NCBI RefSeq assembly: GCF_000698595.1
Contig: NZ_JFHC01000063.1
Span: 1 to 48,528 of the forward strand
Direction: 5' to 3'
Length of the DNA: 48,528 nucleotides
Source of the DNA: Caballeronia glathei
Lineage (GTDB): Bacteria; Pseudomonadota; Gammaproteobacteria; Burkholderiales; Burkholderiaceae
The notes under the pieces are model-generated. The model saw only the letters and a program-made list of their open reading frames with translations, searched no databases and was not told the DNA's origin. This document shows positions 8,517 through 16,341 of the stretch, in pieces (position 1 is the first letter of the stretch; each line of letters begins with the position of its first letter). The position numbers and the translations under genes are program-made.

Positions 8517-8584
8517 CGGACATCTCCTCAGTTGGAATCATTCATCGGTCTTCGTCATGAAGACGTGACATCATTCTAAAAACA

Positions 8585-8596
8585 GCACGTTCGTGC
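8585..8596. promoter_or_regulatory. Short inverted repeat in the divergent GST / dehydrogenase gap
   Basis: gcacg-tt-cgtgc is a 12-bp imperfect-centre palindrome located 33 bp before the dehydrogenase start and 69 bp before the GST start. It could be an operator for the catabolic operon. Only the symmetry is seen; no regulator gene is adjacent. Confidence 0.3.
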
Positions 8597-8628
8597 GAAT
8601 CTAACAGAATCAGGAGTCGATCAACATC

Positions 8629-10164
8629 ATGAGCCTTCGCGATTTGAAGATCGAGACAATCGGGATCGTCGGCAGCGGCGCGATGGGACGCGGCATCGCG
8701 CAGATCGCGGCGACGGGCGGCCTCACCGTGCGTCTCTTCGACACGAACCCGCAAGCAGTCGGCGCGGCCCGCGACTATCTCTCCGATACCCTGAACAAAC
8801 TCGCCGCGAAAGGCAAGCTCCAGGAAGCCGACGCGCACGCGGCCCTCGCCCGCGTCCACGCGGCAGGCGATGTGAGCGAGCTGTCGGACTGCGACGTGGT
8901 GATCGAGGCGATCGTCGAAAAGCTCGATGTCAAGCGCGAACTCTTTCGCGAACTGGAGGCGGTGGTCGGCGGCGAATGCGTGCTCGCGTCGAACACGTCG
9001 TCGCTGTCCATCACCGCAATCGCCGCGGGCTGCGCGCGCCCGGAGCGCGTCGCGGGCTTTCACTTCTTCAACCCGGTGCCGCTGATGAAGGTGGTCGAGG
9101 TGATCGACGGCCTGCGCGGCGACCCGGCCGCCGGCGACGCTCTGATGGACCTCGCGCGCCGCATGGGCCACACGCCGGTGCGCGCGAAGGACATGCCGGG
9201 CTTCATCGTGAATCACGCGGGCCGCGGGATGAACACCGAGGGCCTGCGCATCGCGAGCGAGGGCGTCGCGAGCTTCGCGGACATCGACCGCATTCTGCGC
9301 GAGCAGGCGGGCTTCCGGCTCGGGCCGTTCGAGCTGCTCGACCTCACCGCGCTCGACGTGTCGCATCCGGTGATGGAGTCGATCTATCACCAGTTCTACG
9401 AGGAGCCGCGCTTCACGCCGTCGCCGATCACCGGCACGCGGCTCGCGGGCGGGCTGATCGGGCGCAAGGCCGGCGAGGGCTTCTACAAGTACGTGGACGG
9501 CAAGCAGCAGGTGCCCGGCGAAGCACCCGCGCCTTCGACGCTGCCGCGCCGCGTGTGGATCAGCCGCACGTCGCATGCGGCGCGCGAGCAGGTGCTGAAG
9601 GTGATCGCGAAGTCCGACGCCGCCGTGACCATCGACACCGGCAACACGCCGGCGCCCGATTCGCTCATCGTCGTGACGCCGCTCGGCCACGACGCGACCA
9701 CGGCGGCCGTCGCGGAAAATCTCGACCCGGCGCGCGTCGTCGCGATCGACACGCTCTTTGCGCTCGACACGGTCGCGCGCCGCACGATCATGACGACGCC
9801 CGCGACCACGCGCGCCTCGCGCGACGCCGCCCATGCGCTCTTTGCCGCCGACGGCGTGCCCGTCACCGTGATCCGCGACTCGACGGGCTTCGTCGCACAG
9901 CGCGTGGTGGCGACCATCGTGAACATCGGCTGCGACATCGCGCAAAAGCAGATCGCGACGCCCGAGGACATCGATCTCGCCGTGACGCTCGGCCTCGGCT
10001 ATCCGCACGGACCGCTCGCGCTCGGCGATACGCTCGGCGCGAAGACGATCCTCACGATCCTGCGCAATATCCACGACGTGCTCGGCGACCCGCGCTACCG
10101 GCCTTCACCCTGGCTCGCGCGGCGCGCGCAGCTCGGCCTTTCCCTCACTCACCGCGAGAATTAA
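8629..10164 (+). CDS. 3-hydroxyacyl-CoA dehydrogenase, NAD-dependent, two C-terminal domains
   Basis: The product is 511 aa, longer than the roughly 285-aa minimal enzyme. Residues 10-185 form the Rossmann domain with GIVGSGAMGRGIAQ. The catalytic His is H145 in GFHFFNPVPLMKVVEV. A first 3HCDH helical domain spans about 190-285. A degenerate linker follows, and a second 3HCDH-like domain occupies about 400-500 (DSTGFVAQRVVAT, LGLGYPHGPLALGD). This layout is that of PaaH-type enzymes, which oxidise (3S)-hydroxyacyl-CoA to 3-ketoacyl-CoA. An AGGAG ribosome-binding site lies 12 nt before the ATG, slightly far. It is the first gene of a five-gene plus-strand operon, 3 bp before the crotonase. Confidence 0.93.
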   Translation: MSLRDLKIETIGIVGSGAMGRGIAQIAATGGLTVRLFDTNPQAVGAARDYLSDTLNKLAAKGKLQEADAHAALARVHAAGDVSELSDCDVVIEAIVEKLDVKRELFRELEAVVGGECVLASNTSSLSITAIAAGCARPERVAGFHFFNPVPLMKVVEVIDGLRGDPAAGDALMDLARRMGHTPVRAKDMPGFIVNHAGRGMNTEGLRIASEGVASFADIDRILREQAGFRLGPFELLDLTALDVSHPVMESIYHQFYEEPRFTPSPITGTRLAGGLIGRKAGEGFYKYVDGKQQVPGEAPAPSTLPRRVWISRTSHAAREQVLKVIAKSDAAVTIDTGNTPAPDSLIVVTPLGHDATTAAVAENLDPARVVAIDTLFALDTVARRTIMTTPATTRASRDAAHALFAADGVPVTVIRDSTGFVAQRVVATIVNIGCDIAQKQIATPEDIDLAVTLGLGYPHGPLALGDTLGAKTILTILRNIHDVLGDPRYRPSPWLARRAQLGLSLTHREN

Positions 10165-10167
10165 GCA

Positions 10168-10956
10168 ATGAGCGCCGAACTCTTGACCGACCGCCCCGCC
10201 GGCAGCGACACCACGCTCGTCCTGAAACTCTCGAACCCGGGCGCGAAAAACGCGCTGCATCCCGACATGTACGCCGCCGGCATCGAAGCGCTCAACACCG
10301 CCGAGCGCGACAGCTCGGTGCGCGCGATCGTGCTCACCGGCGCGGACAACTTCTTCTGCGCGGGCGGCAACCTGAACCGCCTGCTCGAAAACCGCGCGAA
10401 GGACCCGTCCGTGCAGGCGGACAGCATCGACCTGCTGGGCGAATGGATCGCGGCGTTCCGCTCGTCGACGAAGCCGGTGATCGCCGCCGTCGAAGGCGCG
10501 GCGGCCGGCGCGGGCTTTTCGCTCGCACTCGCGTGCGACCTGATCGTCGCCGCCGACGACGCGCGGTTCGTGATGTCGTACGCGCGCGTCGGCCTCACGC
10601 CAGACGGCGGCGGCTCGTGGTTCCTCACGCGCGCGCTGCCGCGCGCGCTCGCAAGCGAGATCCTGCTCGAAGCGAAGCCGATCGGCGCGGTGCGCCTGCA
10701 CGACGTCGGCGTCGTGAACCGGCTGACGCGCCGCGGCACCGCGCTCGATTCGGCCATCGCGTGGGCCGACGATCTCGGCAGCATGTCGCCGAAAGCGCTC
10801 GCGCGGATCAAGTCGCTGATCACGTCCGCCGACGTCCAGCCGCTCGCCGCGCATCTCGATGCCGAACGCGACAGCTTCGTCGATGCGCTGCATCACGGCG
10901 ACGCGCTGGAAGGCATCAGCGCGTTCCTCGAAAAACGCCAGCCGAACTACAAGTAA
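10168..10956 (+). CDS. Crotonase-fold enoyl-CoA hydratase/isomerase, PaaG-like active site
   Basis: The product is 262 aa. The oxyanion-hole segments are FFCAGGNLNRL and EGAAAGAGFSLA. By my alignment from memory, the two catalytic glutamates of classical hydratases are replaced (S118 and Y138), while an aspartate is kept at D146 in GLTPDGGGSW. That matches PaaG-type isomerases rather than a water-adding hydratase. It could therefore isomerise a double bond or handle an unusual CoA ester. The stop TAA is followed directly by the ATG of the histidine phosphatase, so the two are translationally linked in one operon. Confidence 0.9.
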   Translation: MSAELLTDRPAGSDTTLVLKLSNPGAKNALHPDMYAAGIEALNTAERDSSVRAIVLTGADNFFCAGGNLNRLLENRAKDPSVQADSIDLLGEWIAAFRSSTKPVIAAVEGAAAGAGFSLALACDLIVAADDARFVMSYARVGLTPDGGGSWFLTRALPRALASEILLEAKPIGAVRLHDVGVVNRLTRRGTALDSAIAWADDLGSMSPKALARIKSLITSADVQPLAAHLDAERDSFVDALHHGDALEGISAFLEKRQPNYK

Positions 10957-11682
10957 ATGAGCCACTACGAACTGCCCAAGCGCCGCCGCATCTTCCTGAT
11001 GCGCCATGGCGACGTCACCTATTTCGACGACAGCGGCCGCGCGATCGATCCCGAAAGCGTCCCGCTGAACGAGCGCGGCCGCGAGGAAGCGAGCGCCGCC
11101 GGCCGCGAGTTTGCCGCGCAGGGCGTGCACTTCGACCGCGTGATCGCGAGCGGCATGCCGCGCACGATCGAGACGGCACGGCGCGTGCTGGAGGAAACCG
11201 GCCAGTCGCCCGAGGTCGAAATCTGGCCGGAGTGGCAAGAGATCCGCGGCGGCCATCTGCGCGACCTATCCACCGGGGATATCGAACGCGCGTTTCTCTC
11301 CGTATTCGACGGCGTCGTGCCGGAGGACGTGCGCTTCCTGGGCGGCGAGACGATCGGGCAGTTGCTCGATCGCGTATTGCCGGGCGTCGCCCGGCTGCGC
11401 GCCGACGCGACGTGGGACACGGTGCTGCTCGTGCTGCACGGCGGCGTGAACCGCGCGCTGCTCTCGCACGCGATCACGGCGGGCGGGCGCGCGTTCTTCG
11501 GCCATCTGTCACAGGCAACCGGCTGCATCAATGCGCTCGACGTCGGCGACAAACCAGGCGACTGGGTGATCCACGCCGTCAACCATTCGCCGCCCTCGCC
11601 GCTTCACACGGGCGTGCGAAACACCACGATGGAACTGCTCTACGCGCAGTTCCTGCGCTACAAGGCGCATGACATGAAGTGA
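10957..11682 (+). CDS. Histidine phosphatase superfamily protein (phosphoglycerate mutase-like)
   Basis: The product is 241 aa. The catalytic RHG motif is at residues 16-18 in IFLMRHGDV, the second active-site arginine region is in ASGMPRTIETA, and the late histidine is in VLLVLHGGVNRALL. The family transfers phosphate through a phospho-histidine and includes small-molecule phosphatases. Start and upstream stop abut (TAA-ATG) and the downstream kinase begins 83 bp later, so it belongs to the catabolic operon. Its role there is not known; a phosphatase acting on a phosphorylated intermediate made by the neighbouring kinase is a possible inference. There is no signal peptide, so it should be cytosolic. 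Confidence 0.88.
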   Translation: MSHYELPKRRRIFLMRHGDVTYFDDSGRAIDPESVPLNERGREEASAAGREFAAQGVHFDRVIASGMPRTIETARRVLEETGQSPEVEIWPEWQEIRGGHLRDLSTGDIERAFLSVFDGVVPEDVRFLGGETIGQLLDRVLPGVARLRADATWDTVLLVLHGGVNRALLSHAITAGGRAFFGHLSQATGCINALDVGDKPGDWVIHAVNHSPPSPLHTGVRNTTMELLYAQFLRYKAHDMK

Positions 11683-11765
11683 CAGGCTCGCGTTTCGTGC
11701 GCGCACAGACACAGACAGCGTCGAGCACGGCGCGGCCGCGCACGAACCGTCAAATGGAGGCGATG

Positions 11766-12866
11766 ATGGCAGCAGAAAACGACCAGCAGGACTATTCCGC
11801 ATTCGAAGGCACGCGGCCCGTCAACGAACACCAGAGCTTTGACACCGATGCGCTCGCTTCGTGGCTCGCAACGCATGTCGAGGGCTTCGCGGGGCCGCTC
11901 ACCGTCGAGCAGTTCGCGGGCGGCCAGTCGAATCCCACCTACAAGCTGATCACGCCCGGGCGCAGTTACGTGATGCGCTCAAAGCCGGGACCGTCGGCGA
12001 AACTGCTGCCGTCGGCGCACGCAATCGAGCGCGAGTATCGCGTGATGGATGCGCTGCGCACGACCGACGTGCCCGTCGCAAGGATGTTCGCGCTGTGCGA
12101 GGACGAAAGCGTGATCGGGCGCGCGTTCTACGTGATGGAGTTCATCGAGGGCCGCGTGCTGTGGGACCAGTCGCTGCCCGGCATGACGCCCGCCGAGCGC
12201 GGCGCCATCTACGACGAGATGAATCGCGTGATCGCGGCGCTGCATTCGGTGGATGCCGGCGCAATCGGCCTCGGCGACTACGGCAAGCCGGGCAACTACC
12301 TCGATCGGCAGATCGGGCGGTGGAGCAAGCAGTACGTGGCGTCCGAAACCGCGACGATCGAACCGATGAACCGCCTCATCGAATGGCTGCCGAAGCACAT
12401 CCCGCGCGGCGCATCGCAGGCGAGCGAACGCGTGTCGGTCGTGCATGGCGACTACCGCCTCGACAACCTGATCTTCCACGCGAGCGAGCCGCGCGTGCTT
12501 GCCGTGCTCGACTGGGAACTGTCGACGCTCGGCGACCCGCTCGCCGACTTCGCCTATCACTGCATGGCGTGGCACGTCGACCCGACGCAGTTTCGCGGCA
12601 TCGCGGGGCTCGACTGGGCGGCGCTCGGCATTCCCGACGAAGCGGCGTACGTCGCGCGCTATTGCGAGCGCACGGGCCTCACGATCGAAGGCGACTGGAA
12701 CTTCTATCTCGCCTACAACATGTTTCGCATCGCCGCGATTCTGCAGGGGATCATGAAGCGCGTATCGGAGGGAACGGCATCGAGCGCGCAGGCGGTGGAC
12801 GCGGGCCGCCGCGCGAAGCCGATGGCCGAACTCGCGTGGCGCTATGCGCAGAAAGTGCGCACCTGA
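11766..12866 (+). CDS. APH-type phosphotransferase, acyl-CoA dehydrogenase-associated (ACAD10/11 or LvaA kinase-like)
   Basis: The product is 366 aa with an aminoglycoside-phosphotransferase/choline-kinase fold. The N-lobe has FAGGQSNPTYKL and the ATP-binding YVMRSKPG. The catalytic loop is VVHGDYRLDNLIFH, and the metal-binding Asp lies in AVLDWELSTLGDP. Proteins of this type next to an acyl-CoA dehydrogenase phosphorylate the 4-hydroxyl of 4-hydroxyacyl-CoAs (LvaA in Pseudomonas putida levulinate catabolism; the kinase domain of mammalian ACAD10/11). The start at 11766 follows a GGAGG site with a 5-nt spacer; 11763 and 11754 are less well placed, and the frame runs back to 11679. It lies 54 bp before the acyl-CoA dehydrogenase gene. 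Confidence 0.9.
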   Translation: MAAENDQQDYSAFEGTRPVNEHQSFDTDALASWLATHVEGFAGPLTVEQFAGGQSNPTYKLITPGRSYVMRSKPGPSAKLLPSAHAIEREYRVMDALRTTDVPVARMFALCEDESVIGRAFYVMEFIEGRVLWDQSLPGMTPAERGAIYDEMNRVIAALHSVDAGAIGLGDYGKPGNYLDRQIGRWSKQYVASETATIEPMNRLIEWLPKHIPRGASQASERVSVVHGDYRLDNLIFHASEPRVLAVLDWELSTLGDPLADFAYHCMAWHVDPTQFRGIAGLDWAALGIPDEAAYVARYCERTGLTIEGDWNFYLAYNMFRIAAILQGIMKRVSEGTASSAQAVDAGRRAKPMAELAWRYAQKVRT

Positions 12867-12920
12867 TGTCCGACGCCTGACACCCGAGTCCGCCGGGCCA
12901 ACCATGCAACGAGGAAACGA

Positions 12921-14165
12921 ATGAATTTCGACTACACACCGAAAGTGCAGGCGTTGCGCGAAAGACTGATCGCTTTCTTCGACGCCCACATCTATCCGAA
13001 CGAGCGCGTGTACCTCGAAGAAATCGCGGCCAATCGCGCGAGCGGCAACGCGTGGGTTCCCACCGAACTGATCGAGTCGCTGAAGGACAAGGCGCGCGAG
13101 GCCGGCCTCTGGAACCTCTTTCTGCCCGAGTCGCAGCGCGGCGCGGGTCTGACGAACCTCGAATACGCGCCTCTATGCGAAATCATGGGTCGCGTGCCCT
13201 GGGCGCCCGAAGTGTTCAACTGCAATGCGCCGGATACCGGCAACATGGAGACCATCGAGCGCTACGGCAGCGACGAGCAGAAGCTGCAATGGCTCGAGCC
13301 GCTTCTGCGCGGCGAAATCCGCTCGGCGTTCCTGATGACGGAGCCGGAGGTGGCGTCGTCGGATGCGACGAACATTCAGTGCAGCATCGTGCGCGACGGC
13401 GACAGCTACGTGATCAACGGCCACAAGTGGTGGTCGTCGGGCGCGGGCGATCTGCGCTGCAGCATCTACATCGTGATGGGCAAGACGGACCCGGGGGCGC
13501 CCAGGCATCAGCAGCAGTCCATGGTGCTCGTTCCCGCCGACGCGAGCGGTATCACGGTGCACCGGCCCCTGAACGTATTCGGCTACGACGACGCACCGCA
13601 CGGCCACATGGACGTCATGCTCGAGAACGTGCGCGTGCCGGCATCGAACATCCTGCTGGGCGAGGGACGCGGCTTCGAGATCGCGCAGGGGCGCCTGGGC
13701 CCGGGCCGCATCCACCATTGCATGCGGCTGATCGGGCTCGCGGAGCGCGCGCTCGAACTGATGACCAAGCGCACGTCGCAGCGTGTCGCGTTCGGCAAGC
13801 CGATCGCGCAGCATGGCGTGACGCAGGAACGCATCGCCGAGGCGCGGATCATGATCGAGCAGGCGCGCCTTCTCACGCTCAAGGCGGCCTACATGATGGA
13901 TACGGTCGGCAACAAGGGCGCACGCGGCGAGATCGCGATGATCAAGGTGGTCGCGCCGAACATCGCGTGCCAGGTGATCGACTGGGCGATCCAGGCGCAC
14001 GGCGCCGCCGGCATCTGCGACGACTTCCCGCTCGCGTACGCGTACGCGTCGGCGCGCACGCTGCGTCTCGCGGACGGCCCTGACGAAGTGCATCGCAATG
14101 CGATCGCCAAGCTGGAACTGTCGAAGTACGTCGCGCCGCCCGCGGATTCCGCACACGGCCGTTAA
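12921..14165 (+). CDS. Acyl-CoA dehydrogenase family protein, ACAD10/11 (LvaC) type
   Basis: The product is 414 aa, flavin-dependent ACAD fold. The N-terminal helical domain spans about 1-135. The beta domain has FLMTEPEVASSDATN (flavin contact) and GHKWWSSGAG. The C-terminal helical domain carries RVAFGKPIAQHG and the signature LADGPDEVHRNA, which is characteristic of ACAD10/ACAD11-like members. With an adjacent APH kinase, such enzymes eliminate phosphate from 4-phosphoryloxyacyl-CoA and give an enoyl-CoA. It is the last gene of the plus-strand operon. 82 bp of GC-rich DNA separate it from the convergent MaoC gene; I see no clean terminator there. Confidence 0.93.
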   Translation: MNFDYTPKVQALRERLIAFFDAHIYPNERVYLEEIAANRASGNAWVPTELIESLKDKAREAGLWNLFLPESQRGAGLTNLEYAPLCEIMGRVPWAPEVFNCNAPDTGNMETIERYGSDEQKLQWLEPLLRGEIRSAFLMTEPEVASSDATNIQCSIVRDGDSYVINGHKWWSSGAGDLRCSIYIVMGKTDPGAPRHQQQSMVLVPADASGITVHRPLNVFGYDDAPHGHMDVMLENVRVPASNILLGEGRGFEIAQGRLGPGRIHHCMRLIGLAERALELMTKRTSQRVAFGKPIAQHGVTQERIAEARIMIEQARLLTLKAAYMMDTVGNKGARGEIAMIKVVAPNIACQVIDWAIQAHGAAGICDDFPLAYAYASARTLRLADGPDEVHRNAIAKLELSKYVAPPADSAHGR

Positions 14166-14247
14166 GCGTGTTCCGGATTACGCCGTGATGGCGGCGGCCT
14201 CGCGTGCCCGCGCGGGCCGCCCGCGCGAACCGTCCATGTCGCGGGCG

Positions 14248-14709
14248 TCAGAAATAGTGTCGCGTGACGAACTCGGCGACACACGCGGGCTTCTCGCTTT
14301 CCCGGACCTCGACCGTCACGAGCCATACCACCTGCACGGCGCCGTCATCGACATCGATCACCGTGTCGGCGGCGAAGGTCGCGCGCAGGCTCGAGCCGAC
14401 GCGCACCGGCGCCATGAACCGCACACGGTTCAGCCCGTAGTTGACGCTCATGCGCGTCTCGAGCGGCACGCATTGCGCCAGCCACATCGGCACGAGTGCA
14501 AGCGTGAGGAACCCGTGCGCGATGGCTGCGCCGAACGGCGCCTCGCGCCGCGCACGTTCAGGGTCGACATGAATCCACTGATGGTCGCCGGTGGCATCGG
14601 CGAAGCGGTTCACGCGCGCCTGGTCGATCTCCACCCAGTCGCTTCGATACGTCGCGACGCCGGCCGCCGCATGAACGTCTGCGGCACTGCGCAGGCGGTC
14701 TGCGCTCAC
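14248..14709 (-). CDS. MaoC-like hotdog-fold dehydratase (second of a pair)
   Basis: The product is 153 aa. The (R)-hydratase motif is intact, with catalytic D42 and H47 in ATGDHQWIHVDPERA followed by GAAIAHGFLTL. These enzymes hydrate trans-2-enoyl-CoA. It overlaps the preceding MaoC gene by 4 bp (ATGA), so the two are translationally coupled and may form a heteromer, as paired MaoC proteins do in steroid side-chain degradation. It is the last gene of the minus-strand acyl-CoA operon. The start at 14709 is fixed by the overlap. The substrate is unknown. Confidence 0.9.
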   Translation of the reverse strand: MSADRLRSAADVHAAAGVATYRSDWVEIDQARVNRFADATGDHQWIHVDPERARREAPFGAAIAHGFLTLALVPMWLAQCVPLETRMSVNYGLNRVRFMAPVRVGSSLRATFAADTVIDVDDGAVQVVWLVTVEVRESEKPACVAEFVTRHYF

Positions 14710-15164
14710 CGCAGCGCCGCCGGATTGCGCAGGCCGAAAAGCGCCGCCGAGTCCACGGTCAGCACGAGTTCGCCCTTCTGGTTATGCGCTTCCCAACGCG
14801 TCGAAACGATGCCGCGATCCGGCTTGCTTGCGGAGACGCGCTTGTCGAGCACGCGCACCGTGAGGCGCACCGTGTCGTCGACCCGCACCGGCTTCAGCCA
14901 GCGGATATTGTCGAGTCCGGGCGAACCCATCGATGTCGAATCGCTCAGCATGTCGCGCACGAGAATGCCCATCATCGCGGAGCAGGTGTTCCAGCCGCTC
15001 GCGATCAGCCCGCCGAAATGTGACGCCTCGCCCGCCTGCTCGGACAAATGAAACGGCTGCGGATCGTAGCGCTGCGCGAATCCGACGATCTCCTCGCGCG
15101 AAAAGGTGTGCGCGCCGAGCTGCACGGCCGATCCGACTTCGAAATCCTCATAACTGAACGTCAT
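14706..15164 (-). CDS. MaoC-like hotdog-fold dehydratase (first of a pair)
   Basis: The product is 152 aa. Catalytic D34 and H39 are in RYDPQPFHLSEQ, followed by FGGLIASGWNTC, where the conserved glycine-histidine pattern reads SGW. It is therefore a MaoC-family enoyl-CoA hydratase with slightly unusual second-motif residues, such as is seen in the dehydratase-like partner of paired MaoC proteins. It starts 24 bp after the acyl-CoA dehydrogenase stop and overlaps the next MaoC gene by 4 bp. The ribosome-binding site GGAGCAG precedes the ATG. Co-occurrence with two acyl-CoA dehydrogenases indicates successive dehydrogenation and hydration of one CoA ester. Confidence 0.9.
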   Translation of the reverse strand: MTFSYEDFEVGSAVQLGAHTFSREEIVGFAQRYDPQPFHLSEQAGEASHFGGLIASGWNTCSAMMGILVRDMLSDSTSMGSPGLDNIRWLKPVRVDDTVRLTVRVLDKRVSASKPDRGIVSTRWEAHNQKGELVLTVDSAALFGLRNPAALR

Positions 15165-15188
15165 GCCCTGCTCCTCCTTGTCAATGTG

Positions 15189-16331
15189 TCAGGCTTCAGT
15201 GCTCGCAAATGCAGGCAGCGATGCAAAACGCGCGAGATGATGATCGACATCCCCGAGCGTCGTTTCGATGATCGAGAGCCGCTTGAACCAGTGCGCCGCC
15301 GCGACTTCGTTCGTCATGCCCATGCCGCCGTGCAACTGCACCGCCTGCTGGCCGACGAAGCGCGCCGCCTGCCCGACGCGCGCCTTCGCCGCCGAGACCG
15401 CCTGGCGCCGCGTGTCGGCATCGGCGCTCGCATAGCGTGCTGCCGCGAGATACGTGATCGAGCGCGCCTGCTCGGCGTGGATCAGCATCTCGACCATCCG
15501 ATGCTGCAGCGCCTGAAAGCGCGCGATCGGCGTGCCGAACTGCTGACGCGTCTTCGTATATTCGACGGTCGCCTCGTTGAGCGCGTCGAGCGCGCCGAGC
15601 GCTTCCGCGCACAGGAGCATCGTCGCGTAATCGGCGATCTGCTCGAACGTTGCCGCACCAAATTGCGCAGCGGCGTGCGCGCCACCGAGACGCGTGGCGG
15701 GCGTGCCGAAAAAGTCGAGCGTGGCGGCGCGCCGTCCGTCGATCGTCCGGTAATCCGTGACCCTGGCATTCGCGGCATCGCGTGCGATCAAGAAAAGGGC
15801 GATCTCTCCGTCGAGCCGCGCCGGCACGATCCAGTAGTCGGCCTGCGCGCCGTGCTGCACGATCGACTTGCGGCCTTGAAGCACGAATGCGCCGCCTTCG
15901 AGCCGCGCGGTGGACCGCAGATCGAAGAGGTCGTAGCGCGCATGCGGCTCGTGAAATGCCACCGCCAGCCTGATCGCGCCCTGCGCCACGCGCTCGAGCA
16001 GCGCACCGGCCGCGTTATCGCCGTGCGAGGCCGCGAGCCGCAACACCTCGGTTCCCGCGGCCGTGGCCCAGTACGGTTCGATGACGAGCGCGCGCCCCAG
16101 CTCCTGCATGACGATCAGCATGTCAACCGGGCCGCCGTCGAAACCGCCATGCGTTTCGGGCACCGGCAGCGCGGTCAGGCCGAGTTCGGTGAATGCCTGC
16201 CAGTGCTTCGCATCGACACCCGCCTGCGAGGCCACGATTTTCTGCCGCGCATCGAAGCCGTATTCGTTGTCGAGGTAGCGGCGCAGCGCGTCGCGGAACT
16301 GCTGTTGCTCGTCGGTGAAATTGAAGTCCAT
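15189..16331 (-). CDS. Acyl-CoA dehydrogenase, small-subunit (PimD-like) partner
   Basis: The product is 380 aa with the three-domain ACAD fold. The N-terminal FTDEQQQFRDAL, the C-domain TRQQFGTPIARFQALQHRM and the flavin-contact LHGGMGMTNE are visible. The beta domain is less conserved than in classical ACADs (HEPHARYDLFDL in place of the usual TEP-GSD). This is typical of the partner subunit in two-gene ACADs such as PimC/PimD or ChsE1/ChsE2, which assemble as heterotetramers. It lies 10 bp after the large-subunit gene. The ribosome-binding site GAGGAGCGGCGC precedes the ATG at 16331. Substrate unknown; a branched, cyclic or dicarboxylic acyl-CoA is plausible. Confidence 0.9.
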   Translation of the reverse strand: MDFNFTDEQQQFRDALRRYLDNEYGFDARQKIVASQAGVDAKHWQAFTELGLTALPVPETHGGFDGGPVDMLIVMQELGRALVIEPYWATAAGTEVLRLAASHGDNAAGALLERVAQGAIRLAVAFHEPHARYDLFDLRSTARLEGGAFVLQGRKSIVQHGAQADYWIVPARLDGEIALFLIARDAANARVTDYRTIDGRRAATLDFFGTPATRLGGAHAAAQFGAATFEQIADYATMLLCAEALGALDALNEATVEYTKTRQQFGTPIARFQALQHRMVEMLIHAEQARSITYLAAARYASADADTRRQAVSAAKARVGQAARFVGQQAVQLHGGMGMTNEVAAAHWFKRLSIIETTLGDVDHHLARFASLPAFASTEA

Positions 16332-16341
16332 GCGCCGCTCC

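Noticed and set aside
8976..11672. A roughly 900-codon open frame in another plus-strand frame over the hydroxyacyl-CoA dehydrogenase, crotonase and phosphatase genes
   Set aside because: It is Arg/Ala-rich without motifs, and the overlapping frame holds three recognisable enzymes with well-formed start-stop junctions.
14166..14247. GC-rich palindrome (gcccgcgcgggc) between the convergent operons as a terminator
   Set aside because: The 12-bp self-complementary core has no loop and no T-tract on either strand.
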